Positions 56,683 through 64,000 of a DNA stretch of 64,000 nt are shown here, piece by piece. Location: NCBI RefSeq assembly GCF_004795035.1, contig NZ_SSBK01000024.1, positions 1 through 64,000 of the forward strand. Direction: 5' to 3'. The translations under genes and the position numbers were made by a program. Below the pieces are notes generated by a model. It did not search any database. It was not told the DNA's origin and saw nothing but the letters and a program-made list of their open reading frames with translations. Numbering within the stretch: position 1 is the first letter of the stretch; each line of letters starts with the position of its first letter. Source of the stretch: Streptomyces sp. A0958. Its GTDB lineage: Bacteria > Actinomycetota > Actinomycetes > Streptomycetales > Streptomycetaceae.

Positions 56683-57644
56683 TACCGGGCGGTCTCCACG
56701 ATGTCGGACCGGACGAGGAGGGCGCCGAGGTGGGTGCGGCTGGTGGCGCCGAGGGCCTGCATGAGCTTGGAGATGTGGGCGCGGCAGGTGCGGATGCTGA
56801 TGCCCAGTTTCTCGGCGACCGCCTGGTCGGCGCAGCCCTCGACGAGGAGGCGGGCGATGCTGAGCTGGACGGCGGTGGTCGGGGCTCCGGGGACGGCCGT
56901 CGGCAGGTTCTCGGTGAAGGGTGTGGCCCCGGCCCAGAGCGTTTCGTAGACATCCGCCAGGTAGCGGACGAGGGCGGGGTGGCGGATTTCCAGGGCGGTG
57001 CTGCTGTCGGCGCTGGCGGGGATGTAGGCGGTCCCGCGGTCGAAGATGAGGAGGCGGCCCACGGCCTGCTCCATCGTGCGGATCTGGAGACGGCCGGAGG
57101 GGATCTCCGTCAGGTACTCCTTGAGCCGGGGGCTGTAGCGCGCCGGGTGCTGGTAGAGGTGTCTGAGCCGTCCTCCGGCCGCGATGACGAATTCCGCGTT
57201 CGTCAGGCCCTGCCGCATGTTGTGCGCCATGCGGTTGCCGCCGGGCTGGGCGGTCAGCACTTCCTCCCTGGCCGACCGCGAGGCGTTGCGGATGGCCGCG
57301 CGAATCCGGTCCTGGCCTTCGATCACGGTGATCGAGTGGTTGGGGTCCTCACCGGCCATCGCGGCCAGCGGCATCAGTGACCGGGTCAGCGCGGTGGTCA
57401 GCCGGAGGCGTGCGTCGATCTCCCGGCTGAGGGGACCGAGCAGTTGCCCCAGGGCCGCGGACGGGGGTACGGGACGCAGCCACGCGTCGTCCCGCGGATC
57501 GGGCAGGAGCAGGGCGAGGCCGACGAGGCAAGAGGCGGGCTCGATGGCGCTCCGGGCGATGCGGCCTGCGGTGAGGGCCTCCGCGTAGAGGGCGAGGCCG
57601 GCTTCGCACAGCTCCTGCCCGCCGTGGGGGTGCGGCACCGTCAC
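56682..57644 (-). CDS. LuxR-type regulator, paralogue 2
   Basis: 320 residues, the same architecture as paralogue 1: ALYAEALTAGRIARSAI, AWLRPVPPSAALGQLLG, VLTAQPGGNRMAHNM, LRHLYQHPARYSPRLKEYLT, LEIRHPALVRYLADVYETLW. The HTH is SIRTCRAHISKLMQALGATS, nearly identical to paralogue 1. It overlaps its neighbours at both ends (TAATG and ATGA), so the three genes are translated as a unit. The sensor halves diverge more than the HTHs, suggesting different ligands at related DNA sites. Confidence 0.8.
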   Translation of the reverse strand: MTVPHPHGGQELCEAGLALYAEALTAGRIARSAIEPASCLVGLALLLPDPRDDAWLRPVPPSAALGQLLGPLSREIDARLRLTTALTRSLMPLAAMAGEDPNHSITVIEGQDRIRAAIRNASRSAREEVLTAQPGGNRMAHNMRQGLTNAEFVIAAGGRLRHLYQHPARYSPRLKEYLTEIPSGRLQIRTMEQAVGRLLIFDRGTAYIPASADSSTALEIRHPALVRYLADVYETLWAGATPFTENLPTAVPGAPTTAVQLSIARLLVEGCADQAVAEKLGISIRTCRAHISKLMQALGATSRTHLGALLVRSDIVETAR

Positions 57645-58621
57645 CTCACGGCGCCTTCCGTGATGCCGGTCTGGACGAGCAGGGCGCCGAGGTGGGTGCG
57701 GCTGGTGGCGCCGAGGGTCTGCATGAGCCGGGAGATGTGGGCGCGGCAGGTGCGGACGCTGATGCCGAGCTTGCGGGCCACGACCTGGTCGGTGTTCCCC
57801 TCGACGAGGAGGCGGGCGACGCTCAGTTGGGCGGCGGTGACCGCGGTGTGGGGCGGAGCGGCCTGGAGGGGGGATGTGAGCGGTTTGGCCTGGGCCCAGA
57901 GCACTTCGTACACCTGGACCAAGTAGCGGACGAGCGCCGGGTGGCGGATCTCCAGGGCGACGTCGCGGCTGGCGCTGGCGGGGATGAAGGCCACGGTGCG
58001 GTCGAAGACGATGAGCCGCTCGACCGTCTGCTCAATGGTGCGCACCTGGATGTGGCCGGGCGGCACCTCGTTCAGATAGGCCTTGATGGCCGGGCTGTAG
58101 CGGGCCGGGTGCTGATAGATGTGACGCAGTGCCACACCTCTCTCGACCATGGCCAAGGCGCGCCCCAGCGCCTTGGAGAGCCTCTCCTCGTGCCCGGTGC
58201 CACCGGGTTGCAGGGTCAGGACCTCGTTCCGTGTGCTGTCCAGGGCGTTCTCGATGGCAGAGTCGATCAGCGGGACGCCTTCGAGAACGGTGATGGCGAG
58301 ATTGGGATCGGTGCTGGCGACGGAGGACAGGGGGGCGAGGGAGTCGGCCAGGGCGGCCGAGAGCCTGATGCGGTCGTGAACCTCCCGTATGACGGGCTGC
58401 AGCAGGTGGGTCAGCGCCGCGGACGGCGGCACGGGACGTATCCAGTCATTGTCCTGGGGGTCCGGGTGGACGAGCGCCAACTCGATGAGACAGGGAGCTG
58501 GTCCGAGCGCGGTACGGGGTACCCGGCCCGTGCTGAGTGCCTCGGTGTAGACCCTGATCCCCGCATCGCAGAGTTTGAGGTCACCGTGCGGGTGATGCGA
58601 TATGTCCTCGTCCTTGCCCAT
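57641..58621 (-). CDS. LuxR-type regulator, paralogue 3
   Basis: 326 residues. RVYTEALSTGRVPRTAL, DWIRPVPPSAALTHLLQ, VLTLQPGGTGHEERL, LRHIYQHPARYSPAIKAYLN, LEIRHPALVRYLVQVYEVLW. The HTH has SVRTCRAHISRLMQTLGATS. First gene of the three-gene operon; ATG 58621. 189 bp separate it from paralogue 4. Confidence 0.8.
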   Translation of the reverse strand: MGKDEDISHHPHGDLKLCDAGIRVYTEALSTGRVPRTALGPAPCLIELALVHPDPQDNDWIRPVPPSAALTHLLQPVIREVHDRIRLSAALADSLAPLSSVASTDPNLAITVLEGVPLIDSAIENALDSTRNEVLTLQPGGTGHEERLSKALGRALAMVERGVALRHIYQHPARYSPAIKAYLNEVPPGHIQVRTIEQTVERLIVFDRTVAFIPASASRDVALEIRHPALVRYLVQVYEVLWAQAKPLTSPLQAAPPHTAVTAAQLSVARLLVEGNTDQVVARKLGISVRTCRAHISRLMQTLGATSRTHLGALLVQTGITEGAVR

Positions 58622-58810
58622 TCGTGACCCCCCACTTTCGACAGTGCAGCAAGATGACGGTGGTGGAAGCGTAGTCCCCGGGCCACTGTGGGGGGTGTCG
58701 GGGAAGCCGGGAACTTCCCCGGCTGATCCAGGGCATGGCCACGCTTCTCCCCCGTTGGGTGGCCACGCCTTGCCGGCCCGGGGGGTGGGGGTCTTTGGGG
58801 TCCGGTCCGG

Positions 58811-59794
58811 TCAGGAGTCCTGTTCCAGGATTCCTGACCGGGCGATCAAGTAGCCGAGCTGGGCCCGGCTGTTGCTGCCGAGCGCGGCGCTGAGCTTGGC
58901 GACATGCGCGCGGCAGGTCCGTACGTTCATGCCGAGTCGGCGGGCGATCGCCTCGTCGACGTAACCCTCGATGAGAAGCTTTGCTATGGAGCGCTGGATG
59001 CCGGTGATGCCGTCGTTGGGCGGAGTGTACGGTGCCTCGTCGCTGAGCGGGGTCGCCAATTGCCAGAATTGGTCGAACACGGAGATCAGGTACTCGACGA
59101 GTCCGGGATGGCGTAGTTCGAGCGCTACCTGCCTGTCGCGGCGGGCAGGTATGACGGCCATGGAACGGTCGAAGATGATCATGCGGTCGATGAGCTCTTC
59201 CAACGTCCTGATTTCGACGTTTCCCGCGTGGAGCCGCTCCAAGTAGGCGAAGACACCGGCCCCATGGCGAGCTGTGTGCTGGTAGAGCGTGCGCAACCGC
59301 ACGCCACGGCTGAGAGGTCCCTCCACGCGTTCGAGAGACTGGGTGAGCACATCGAGGTTCCGGACGCCGCCGGGCTGGATTGTGAGAATTTCCTTCGTGC
59401 ACTGGGCCGTCGCGGTGTCCAGCGTCGCGTTGATGGCCTGAAGCCCCTCCAGAACGGTGATCGCGTGTGTCGTCACTGAAGGCTGTGAGCTGATGGCCAT
59501 GAATGGCTCGAACGCGTCGGCCAATTCGATGGTGATGCGCCGGCGGTCCCGGATTTCGCGTTCCAGTGGGTGCAGGCGCTGAGCGAGCACGGCCGACGGC
59601 GGAACGGGACGGAGCCAATTCGCGTCGTCCGGGTCCGGGCGCAACAGACCGAACTCCAACAGGCACGGTGCCGGGCCGATCTCCGACCGGGCGATCCGGC
59701 CGGCACCCAGGGCACTGCCGTACAGCCGTGCCCCCTCGTCACAGAGCTCTGTGATGAGGTGAGGATGCGTAGGTTTGATGCTTGTTGTGAGCAA
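58811..59794 (-). CDS. LuxR-type regulator, paralogue 4 (divergent member)
   Basis: About 328 residues with the same order of motifs but more diverged: LYGSALGAGRIARSEI, NWLRPVPPSAVLAQRLH, ILTIQPGGVRNLDVL, LRTLYQHTARHGAGVFAYLE, LELRHPGLVEYLISVFDQFW. The HTH is NVRTCRAHVAKLSAALGSNS. The start is uncertain: TTG 59794 (LLTTSIKPTHP) gives a length like the paralogues, with GGCGGAG just upstream. The frame is open to 59908. Divergent from the secreted-peptide gene, which it probably controls. Confidence 0.75.
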   Translation of the reverse strand: MLTTSIKPTHPHLITELCDEGARLYGSALGAGRIARSEIGPAPCLLEFGLLRPDPDDANWLRPVPPSAVLAQRLHPLEREIRDRRRITIELADAFEPFMAISSQPSVTTHAITVLEGLQAINATLDTATAQCTKEILTIQPGGVRNLDVLTQSLERVEGPLSRGVRLRTLYQHTARHGAGVFAYLERLHAGNVEIRTLEELIDRMIIFDRSMAVIPARRDRQVALELRHPGLVEYLISVFDQFWQLATPLSDEAPYTPPNDGITGIQRSIAKLLIEGYVDEAIARRLGMNVRTCRAHVAKLSAALGSNSRAQLGYLIARSGILEQDS

Positions 59795-59908
59795 ATCTCC
59801 GCCCCCCAGGGTCCTGAACGTACAGGAACATGATGCATCGCTCCTGTGGCTTCGACGTGCCCAGTTGCGACATGGTCTTGGTAGAGCCGGGGGAGAGGGA
59901 CCTACCAA

Positions 59909-60118
59909 GTGAGGACGAAGCTGACCATGTACAAAAAATTGCTTCGCTCGGTTCTCGCCGTTGCCTTTGCCGCTACGGCGTTTGCCGTGGCGGCTGGGGC
60001 GGACGTCCTGAGTCCAGGCGGGGGGGACGTGTCCTGGAACAACACGTCTCTGAACGAGCTCAGCACCTCTGACGTTTCATGGGATGTCCTGCCTGCACGT
60101 AAGGTCACGGCCCCATGA
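59909..60118 (+). CDS. small secreted peptide
   Basis: A 69-residue frame (GTG 59909; ATG 59927 MYKKLLRS is an alternative). A Sec signal peptide is clear: KLLRSVLAVAFAATAFAVAA followed by GADVLSP. The mature part of about 35 residues is polar and contains DVSWNNTS and DVSWDVLP, an internal DVSW repeat. There is no Cys and no RiPP-enzyme neighbour. The stop overlaps the next start (ATGA). It could be a signal peptide for the adjacent LuxR-type regulators or a surface peptide; function unknown. Confidence 0.75.
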   Translation: MRTKLTMYKKLLRSVLAVAFAATAFAVAAGADVLSPGGGDVSWNNTSLNELSTSDVSWDVLPARKVTAP

Positions 60119-60435
60119 CCACCCCGCCGGACGACCGGACCTTCCGGCGCGAGATGGCGACCGCCTACCGGTCAGGGTGGCATTTCATCGATCTCGTCAC
60201 GGCGCTGCCCCACCGTGGTGACTCGTTGATGGTCACTCTGTTCGGCGACCCGGTCGTCGTCGCCCGCGAGGACGACGGCGAGGTCCGCGCCTACCGTTGC
60301 CTGCGCAAGCCGCGGGGCGCGCCGCAGCCGGTGCGCTGCGCCATCCGGTACGACATGATTTTTGTGAACCTCGCACAGCGTGACCACCAGCTGTTCGAAC
60401 CCGAAGCCATTTCCGCCACCCCCCGCAGTGCCTGA
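60115..60435 (+). CDS. Rieske-fold-like small protein lacking cluster ligands
   Basis: 106 residues. MATAYRSGWHFIDLVTALPH and GDSLMVTLFGDPVVVARED, then GEVRAYRCLRKPRGAPQPVR, follow the start of Rieske ferredoxin domains (GDxxxxxLxGxPVVVxRxxxGxVxAxxNxCxHRG). The CxH pairs that hold the 2Fe-2S cluster are not preserved. Translationally coupled to the peptide gene (ATGA). It may bind or process the peptide; role unknown. Confidence 0.6.
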   Translation: MTTPPDDRTFRREMATAYRSGWHFIDLVTALPHRGDSLMVTLFGDPVVVAREDDGEVRAYRCLRKPRGAPQPVRCAIRYDMIFVNLAQRDHQLFEPEAISATPRSA

Positions 60436-60475
60436 GCGATCCCCCGTCGTTCCACGTCGCTCAGTCACTCCCCCA

Positions 60476-60518
60476 CACAACGGCGCCACCGTGACCTGAA
60501 CACGGTGGCGTCGTTGTG
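60476..60518. terminator. strong bidirectional hairpin
   Basis: CACAACGGCGCCACCGTG pairs with CACGGTGGCGTCGTTGTG (one mismatch) across a 7-nt loop, between convergent genes. Confidence 0.85.
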
Positions 60519-60534
60519 CTGTGTCCGGACGCGC

Positions 60535-60939
60535 TCAGCCGCGACCGAGCGCCCGGTCGAGGGTGATCTCGATGACGACCCGGTTCGGGTTGGGCGAGGG
60601 AACGCGCCCGTAGCGCTCCGTGTGGCGGCGTACCGCGTCCGCGACCCTGTCCGGCTCTGTGCTGACCCGGGCCACGCCCTCCAGGGTCGCCCAGCGGCGG
60701 CGGTGCACCTGGCACGCCGCGACGCGGGCCCCGTCCGGGCCCGCGGCCAGGATGTTGGCGACCTTGCGGCTGTGCTTGTTGGTGATGACGCGGGCGAGAC
60801 CGGCCTCGGGGTCGTACGTCACGCAGACCGGCACCACGTGCGGGGTGCCGTCGGGGCGGACCGTGGTGAGCGTGCACACGTGGTTTTCACGCCAGAACGC
60901 GAGGTAATCGGGACCGGGATGGTGTACGTCGACTGCCAT
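60535..60939 (-). CDS. PPOX-class flavin/F420-dependent oxidoreductase
   Basis: A 134-residue split-barrel protein: YLAFWRENHVCTLTTVRPDG, THPVVPV-type strand HVVPVCVTYDPEAG, KHSRKVANILAAGPDG, ATLEGVARVSTEPDRV. This is the compact F420/FMN-binding PPOX family common in actinobacteria. ATG 60939. It is divergent from clpB with HAIR elements in between, so it may also respond to heat shock. A much longer antisense frame over clpB is spurious. Confidence 0.87.
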   Translation of the reverse strand: MAVDVHHPGPDYLAFWRENHVCTLTTVRPDGTPHVVPVCVTYDPEAGLARVITNKHSRKVANILAAGPDGARVAACQVHRRRWATLEGVARVSTEPDRVADAVRRHTERYGRVPSPNPNRVVIEITLDRALGRG

Positions 60940-61030
60940 GGGCCCCAGCGTAGGCGGGCCCCGGGGCGCTGCGGTGGCGGGCTCCCGGGGTGGCCGCTTC
61001 ACTCGAACGAGGGTCGGGTCACGTTTTCGC

Positions 61031-61051
61031 CTTGAGTGGAATGGGCTCAAC
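61031..61051. promoter_or_regulatory. HAIR operator 1 of clpB
   Basis: CTTGAGT-GGAATGG-GCTCAAC, a near-match to CTTGAGT-N7-ACTCAAG, 105 bp upstream of clpB. Confidence 0.88.
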
Positions 61052-61066
61052 CTGAGCGCGACCGGC

Positions 61067-61087
61067 CTTGAGTGGAATAGACTCAAC
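61067..61087. promoter_or_regulatory. HAIR operator 2 of clpB
   Basis: CTTGAGT-GGAATAG-ACTCAAC, one arm perfect and the other with a single change. Both sites share the GGAAT half-spacer, suggesting duplication. Confidence 0.92.
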
Positions 61088-61155
61088 TTTGTACACGTTG
61101 ACCGTGTCAGACCAGTGAGTACGGACCCCGTCATCGCGAGGAGGAGACAGCGCAC

Positions 61156-63750
61156 GTGGACGCCGAGCTGACCAACAGGAGCCGGGACGCCATCAACGCG
61201 GCCACCAGCAGGGCCGTGAAGGACGGCCACCCCGATCTGATCCCGGGGCATCTGCTGCTCGCGCTGCTCTCGGGCGAGGACAACGAGAACCTCATCGATC
61301 TGCTGGCCGCCGTCGAGGCCGACCAGATCGCCGTACGCACCGAGACCGAACGGCTCCTGGGCGCGCAGCCCAGCGTGACCGGGTCGACCGTCGCACCGCC
61401 CCAGCCCAACCGGGAACTGCTCGCCGTCATCGCGGACGCCGCGCAGCGCGCCAAGGACCTCGGCGACGACTACATCTCCACCGAGCACCTGCTGATCGGG
61501 ACCGCCGCGAAGGGCGGACGCGCCGGTGAGATCCTCGACGGGCAGGGGGCCAGTGCGAAGAAGCTGCTGGACGCGTTCGAGAAGAGCAGGGGAGGGCGAC
61601 GGGTGACCACTCCCGACCCGGAGGGCCAGTACAAGGCCCTGGAGAAATTCGGCACGGACTTCACCGCCGCCGCGCGCGAGGGCAAGCTCGACCCGGTCAT
61701 CGGGCGCGACCAGGAGATCCGCCGCGTCGTCCAGGTGCTCTCGCGGCGCACCAAGAACAACCCGGTGCTCATCGGTGAGCCCGGCGTCGGCAAGACCGCC
61801 GTGGTCGAAGGGCTCGCCCAGCGCATCGTCAAGGGCGACGTCCCGGAGTCCCTGAAGAACAAGCGGCTCGTCTCGCTGGACCTGGGCGCCATGGTCGCGG
61901 GCGCGAAGTACCGCGGCGAGTTCGAGGAGCGCCTGAAGACCGTCCTGTCCGAGATCAAGGAGAGCGACGGCCAGATCATCACGTTCATCGACGAGCTGCA
62001 CACCGTCGTGGGCGCGGGCGCCGGCGGCGACTCCGCCATGGACGCGGGCAACATGCTCAAGCCGATGCTGGCCCGCGGCGAGCTGCGGATGGTCGGCGCC
62101 ACCACGCTCGACGAGTACCGCGAGCGGATCGAGAAGGACCCCGCCCTGGAGCGCCGCTTCCAGCAGGTGCTGGTGGCGGAGCCGTCCGTCGAGGACACCA
62201 TCGCGATCCTGCGCGGGCTCAAGGGCCGTTACGAGGCCCACCACAAGGTGCAGATCGCGGACGCCTCGCTGGTCGCCGCAGCGACCCTGTCCGACCGCTA
62301 CATCACCTCCCGCTTCCTGCCCGACAAGGCCATCGACCTCGTGGACGAGGCCGCCTCCCGGCTGCGCATGGAGATCGACTCCTCGCCCGTCGAGATCGAC
62401 GAACTCCAGCGCTCCGTCGACCGGTTGCTCATGGAGGAGCTGGCCCTCAAGAACGAGTCCGACCCCGCCTCCAAGCAGCGCCTGGAGAAGCTGCGCCGCG
62501 ACCTCGCCGACAAGGAGGAGGAGCTGCGCGGCCTCAACGCCCGCTGGGAGAAGGAGAAGCAGGGCCTCAACCGGGTCGGTGAGCTGAAGGAACGCCTGGA
62601 CGACCTGCGCGGCCAGGCCGAACGCGCCCAGCGCGACGGCGACTTCGACACCGCGTCCAAGCTGCTGTACGGGGAGATCCCCGGCCTGGAACGCGAGCTG
62701 GCCGAGGCCGACGAGGCCGAGCAGGAGGCCGCGCGCGAGCCCAAGGAGACCCTGGTCAAGGAAGAGGTCGGGCCGGACGACATCGCCGATGTCGTGGGCG
62801 CCTGGACCGGCATCCCGGCCGGACGCCTGCTGGAGGGCGAGACGCAGAAGCTGCTGCGCATGGAGGCGGAGCTCGGCAGGCGCCTCATCGGGCAGACGGA
62901 GGCCGTCCAGGCCGTCTCGGACGCGGTGCGCCGCACCCGCGCCGGCATCGCCGACCCCGACCGCCCCACCGGCTCGTTCCTGTTCCTCGGCCCGACCGGT
63001 GTCGGCAAGACCGAGCTGGCCAAGGCGCTCGCGGACTTCCTCTTCGACGACGAGCGGGCCATGGTCCGCATCGACATGAGCGAGTACAGCGAGAAGCACA
63101 GCGTCGCCCGCCTGGTCGGCGCCCCGCCCGGATACGTCGGTTACGAGGAGGGCGGCCAGCTCACCGAGGCGGTCCGCCGCCGCCCGTACAGCGTCGTCCT
63201 GCTCGACGAGGTCGAGAAGGCCCACCCCGAGGTCTTCGACATCCTGCTCCAGGTCCTGGACGACGGCCGGCTCACCGACGGGCAGGGCCGGACGGTGGAC
63301 TTCCGCAACACCATCCTGATCCTGACGTCCAACCTCGGCAGCCAGTTCCTCACCGATCCCCTGACCAAACCGGAGGAGAAGAAGCGGCAGGTCCTGGAGA
63401 TCGTCCGGGCCTCCTTCAAGCCGGAATTCCTCAACCGGCTGGACGACCTGGTGGTCTTCTCCGCCCTGTCCGGCGACGAGCTCGCGCACATCGCGGGGCT
63501 CCAGATCGACCGCCTCGCGGCGCGCCTGGCCGACCGCCGGCTCACCCTGGAGGTCACCCCTCAGGCCCTGTCCTGGCTGGCCGAGGAGGGCAACGACCCG
63601 GCGTACGGCGCCCGGCCGCTGCGCCGCCTCATCCAGACGGCGATCGGTGACCGGCTCGCGAAGGAGATCCTGGCGGGCGAGATCAAGGACGGCGACACGG
63701 TCCGCGTGGACCGGTTCGAGGACGGGCTGATCGTCGGCGCGGCGACGTGA
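61156..63750 (+). CDS. clpB: disaggregase ClpB (Hsp100)
   Basis: 864 residues. N-terminal Clp repeat domain (TNRSRDAINAATSRAVKDGH). The first AAA+ domain has Walker A IGEPGVGKTAVVEGLAQ and Walker B IITFIDELHTVVGAGAGG. The coiled-coil middle domain is at about 400-520 (KQRLEKLRRDLADKEEELRG). The second AAA+ domain has FLGPTGVGKTELAKALADFL and VLLDEVEKAHPEVFDILLQV. It rescues aggregated proteins with DnaK/DnaJ. GTG 61156 follows GAGGAGG. Transcription is HspR-controlled through two HAIR sites. Standard length, no lesions. Confidence 0.98.
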   Translation: MDAELTNRSRDAINAATSRAVKDGHPDLIPGHLLLALLSGEDNENLIDLLAAVEADQIAVRTETERLLGAQPSVTGSTVAPPQPNRELLAVIADAAQRAKDLGDDYISTEHLLIGTAAKGGRAGEILDGQGASAKKLLDAFEKSRGGRRVTTPDPEGQYKALEKFGTDFTAAAREGKLDPVIGRDQEIRRVVQVLSRRTKNNPVLIGEPGVGKTAVVEGLAQRIVKGDVPESLKNKRLVSLDLGAMVAGAKYRGEFEERLKTVLSEIKESDGQIITFIDELHTVVGAGAGGDSAMDAGNMLKPMLARGELRMVGATTLDEYRERIEKDPALERRFQQVLVAEPSVEDTIAILRGLKGRYEAHHKVQIADASLVAAATLSDRYITSRFLPDKAIDLVDEAASRLRMEIDSSPVEIDELQRSVDRLLMEELALKNESDPASKQRLEKLRRDLADKEEELRGLNARWEKEKQGLNRVGELKERLDDLRGQAERAQRDGDFDTASKLLYGEIPGLERELAEADEAEQEAAREPKETLVKEEVGPDDIADVVGAWTGIPAGRLLEGETQKLLRMEAELGRRLIGQTEAVQAVSDAVRRTRAGIADPDRPTGSFLFLGPTGVGKTELAKALADFLFDDERAMVRIDMSEYSEKHSVARLVGAPPGYVGYEEGGQLTEAVRRRPYSVVLLDEVEKAHPEVFDILLQVLDDGRLTDGQGRTVDFRNTILILTSNLGSQFLTDPLTKPEEKKRQVLEIVRASFKPEFLNRLDDLVVFSALSGDELAHIAGLQIDRLAARLADRRLTLEVTPQALSWLAEEGNDPAYGARPLRRLIQTAIGDRLAKEILAGEIKDGDTVRVDRFEDGLIVGAAT

Positions 63751-63920
63751 GCGGTGCGCCGACGCCCGTAACCGGAACCCGCACGGCGTAACCGGAACGC
63801 CCAGGGCCCCGTTCCCCACCGGCCGGATATCAGCTTGTGGCGGATCGGGGCCTTCCGGGCTTGCCATGCCCCGCCCGGCATGGGAGAGGATGGCAGCCAA
63901 CCGCACGAAGGGAAATTACG

Positions 63921-64000
63921 GTGAGCATCGATCCGTCCTCGATTCCTAACTTCGGGGGCCAGCCCGAACCGCAGGCGGCAGGACCGGAGGGCCCCGTCGT
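63921..64000 (+). CDS. YbjN-like protein, start only (cut by window edge)
   Basis: GTG 63921 (GAAGGGA upstream) opens MSIDPSSIPNFGGQPEPQAA. This resembles the N-terminus of a YbjN-domain protein that commonly follows clpB in Streptomyces. Only 26 codons are visible. Confidence 0.55.
   Translation, partial: MSIDPSSIPNFGGQPEPQAAGPEGPV

Noticed and set aside
60535..63906. 1123-codon open frame on the minus strand
   Set aside because: Antisense to clpB. Only its last 134 codons (from ATG 60939) are a real gene.

Overview
The window reads as a high-GC actinobacterial chromosome, almost certainly Streptomyces. The support is codon use, GTG/ATGA start overlaps, HspR-type heat-shock operators (HAIR: CTTGAGT-N7-ACTCAAG), and families typical of that genus (DUF4287, DUF6243, DUF2637, T7SS-linked Rhs proteins, LuxR/LysR regulators).

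Layout. (1) 1-5.9 kb is a worn accessory flank: an IS3-type transposase tail, small genes, remnants of an ABC transporter and an S26 signal peptidase, an intact transmembrane Ser/Thr kinase, an NmrA-type NAD(P)-binding protein behind a MerR-like 19-bp-spacer promoter, DUF6243, and a scrap of Rhs gene. (2) 5.9-45.1 kb is a tandem array of insertions in one tRNA gene. The 3' half of tRNA-Gly(CCC), 41 bp, occurs six times in the same orientation (5901, 9463, 12366, 15301, 24702, 45076). Only the last copy is a complete tRNA (45077-45147). Most copies also carry the tRNA terminator, and five carry a second conserved block about 90 bp into the module. The copies cut the array into five modules: I toxin-antitoxin (PIN/RHH) plus a LysR locus; II VanZ plus a two-component system; III a detached Rhs C-terminus with a colicin-D-like toxin and its immunity protein; IV a DUF234 ATPase and a T7SS-linked Rhs toxin operon; V a 20-kb integrative mobilizable element with integrase, excisionase, relaxase, MobC, DUF3631 and DUF2637. 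The cargo of V includes a CD-NTase/SLATT (CBASS-like) pair, a membrane DUF4365 nuclease-like protein, a SIR2-like protein, UDP-glucose dehydrogenase, and a two-gene pair sharing an amyloid-like motif. Modules I-IV have no integrase and look like cis-mobilizable elements stacked beside V.

(3) 45.1-51.2 kb is conserved backbone: tRNA-Gly, a zinc-ribbon protein, dCTP deaminase, a phosphoribosyltransferase, a Yip1-family protein, a large membrane Fe-S oxidoreductase and a sugar transferase. (4) 51.2-64 kb is the heat-shock locus. dnaK-grpE-dnaJ-hspR lies behind HAIR operators and clpB behind two more. Between them sits a species-variable insert of four paralogous LuxR-type regulators, one divergent small secreted peptide, a translationally coupled Rieske-fold-like protein and a PPOX-class flavoprotein. 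The window ends inside the next gene.

Mechanistically, module V can probably excise and be mobilized. The integrase-less modules share its attachment core and could in principle be moved in trans. The array functions as a store of conflict genes: toxin/immunity, TA, CBASS and nuclease-like proteins.
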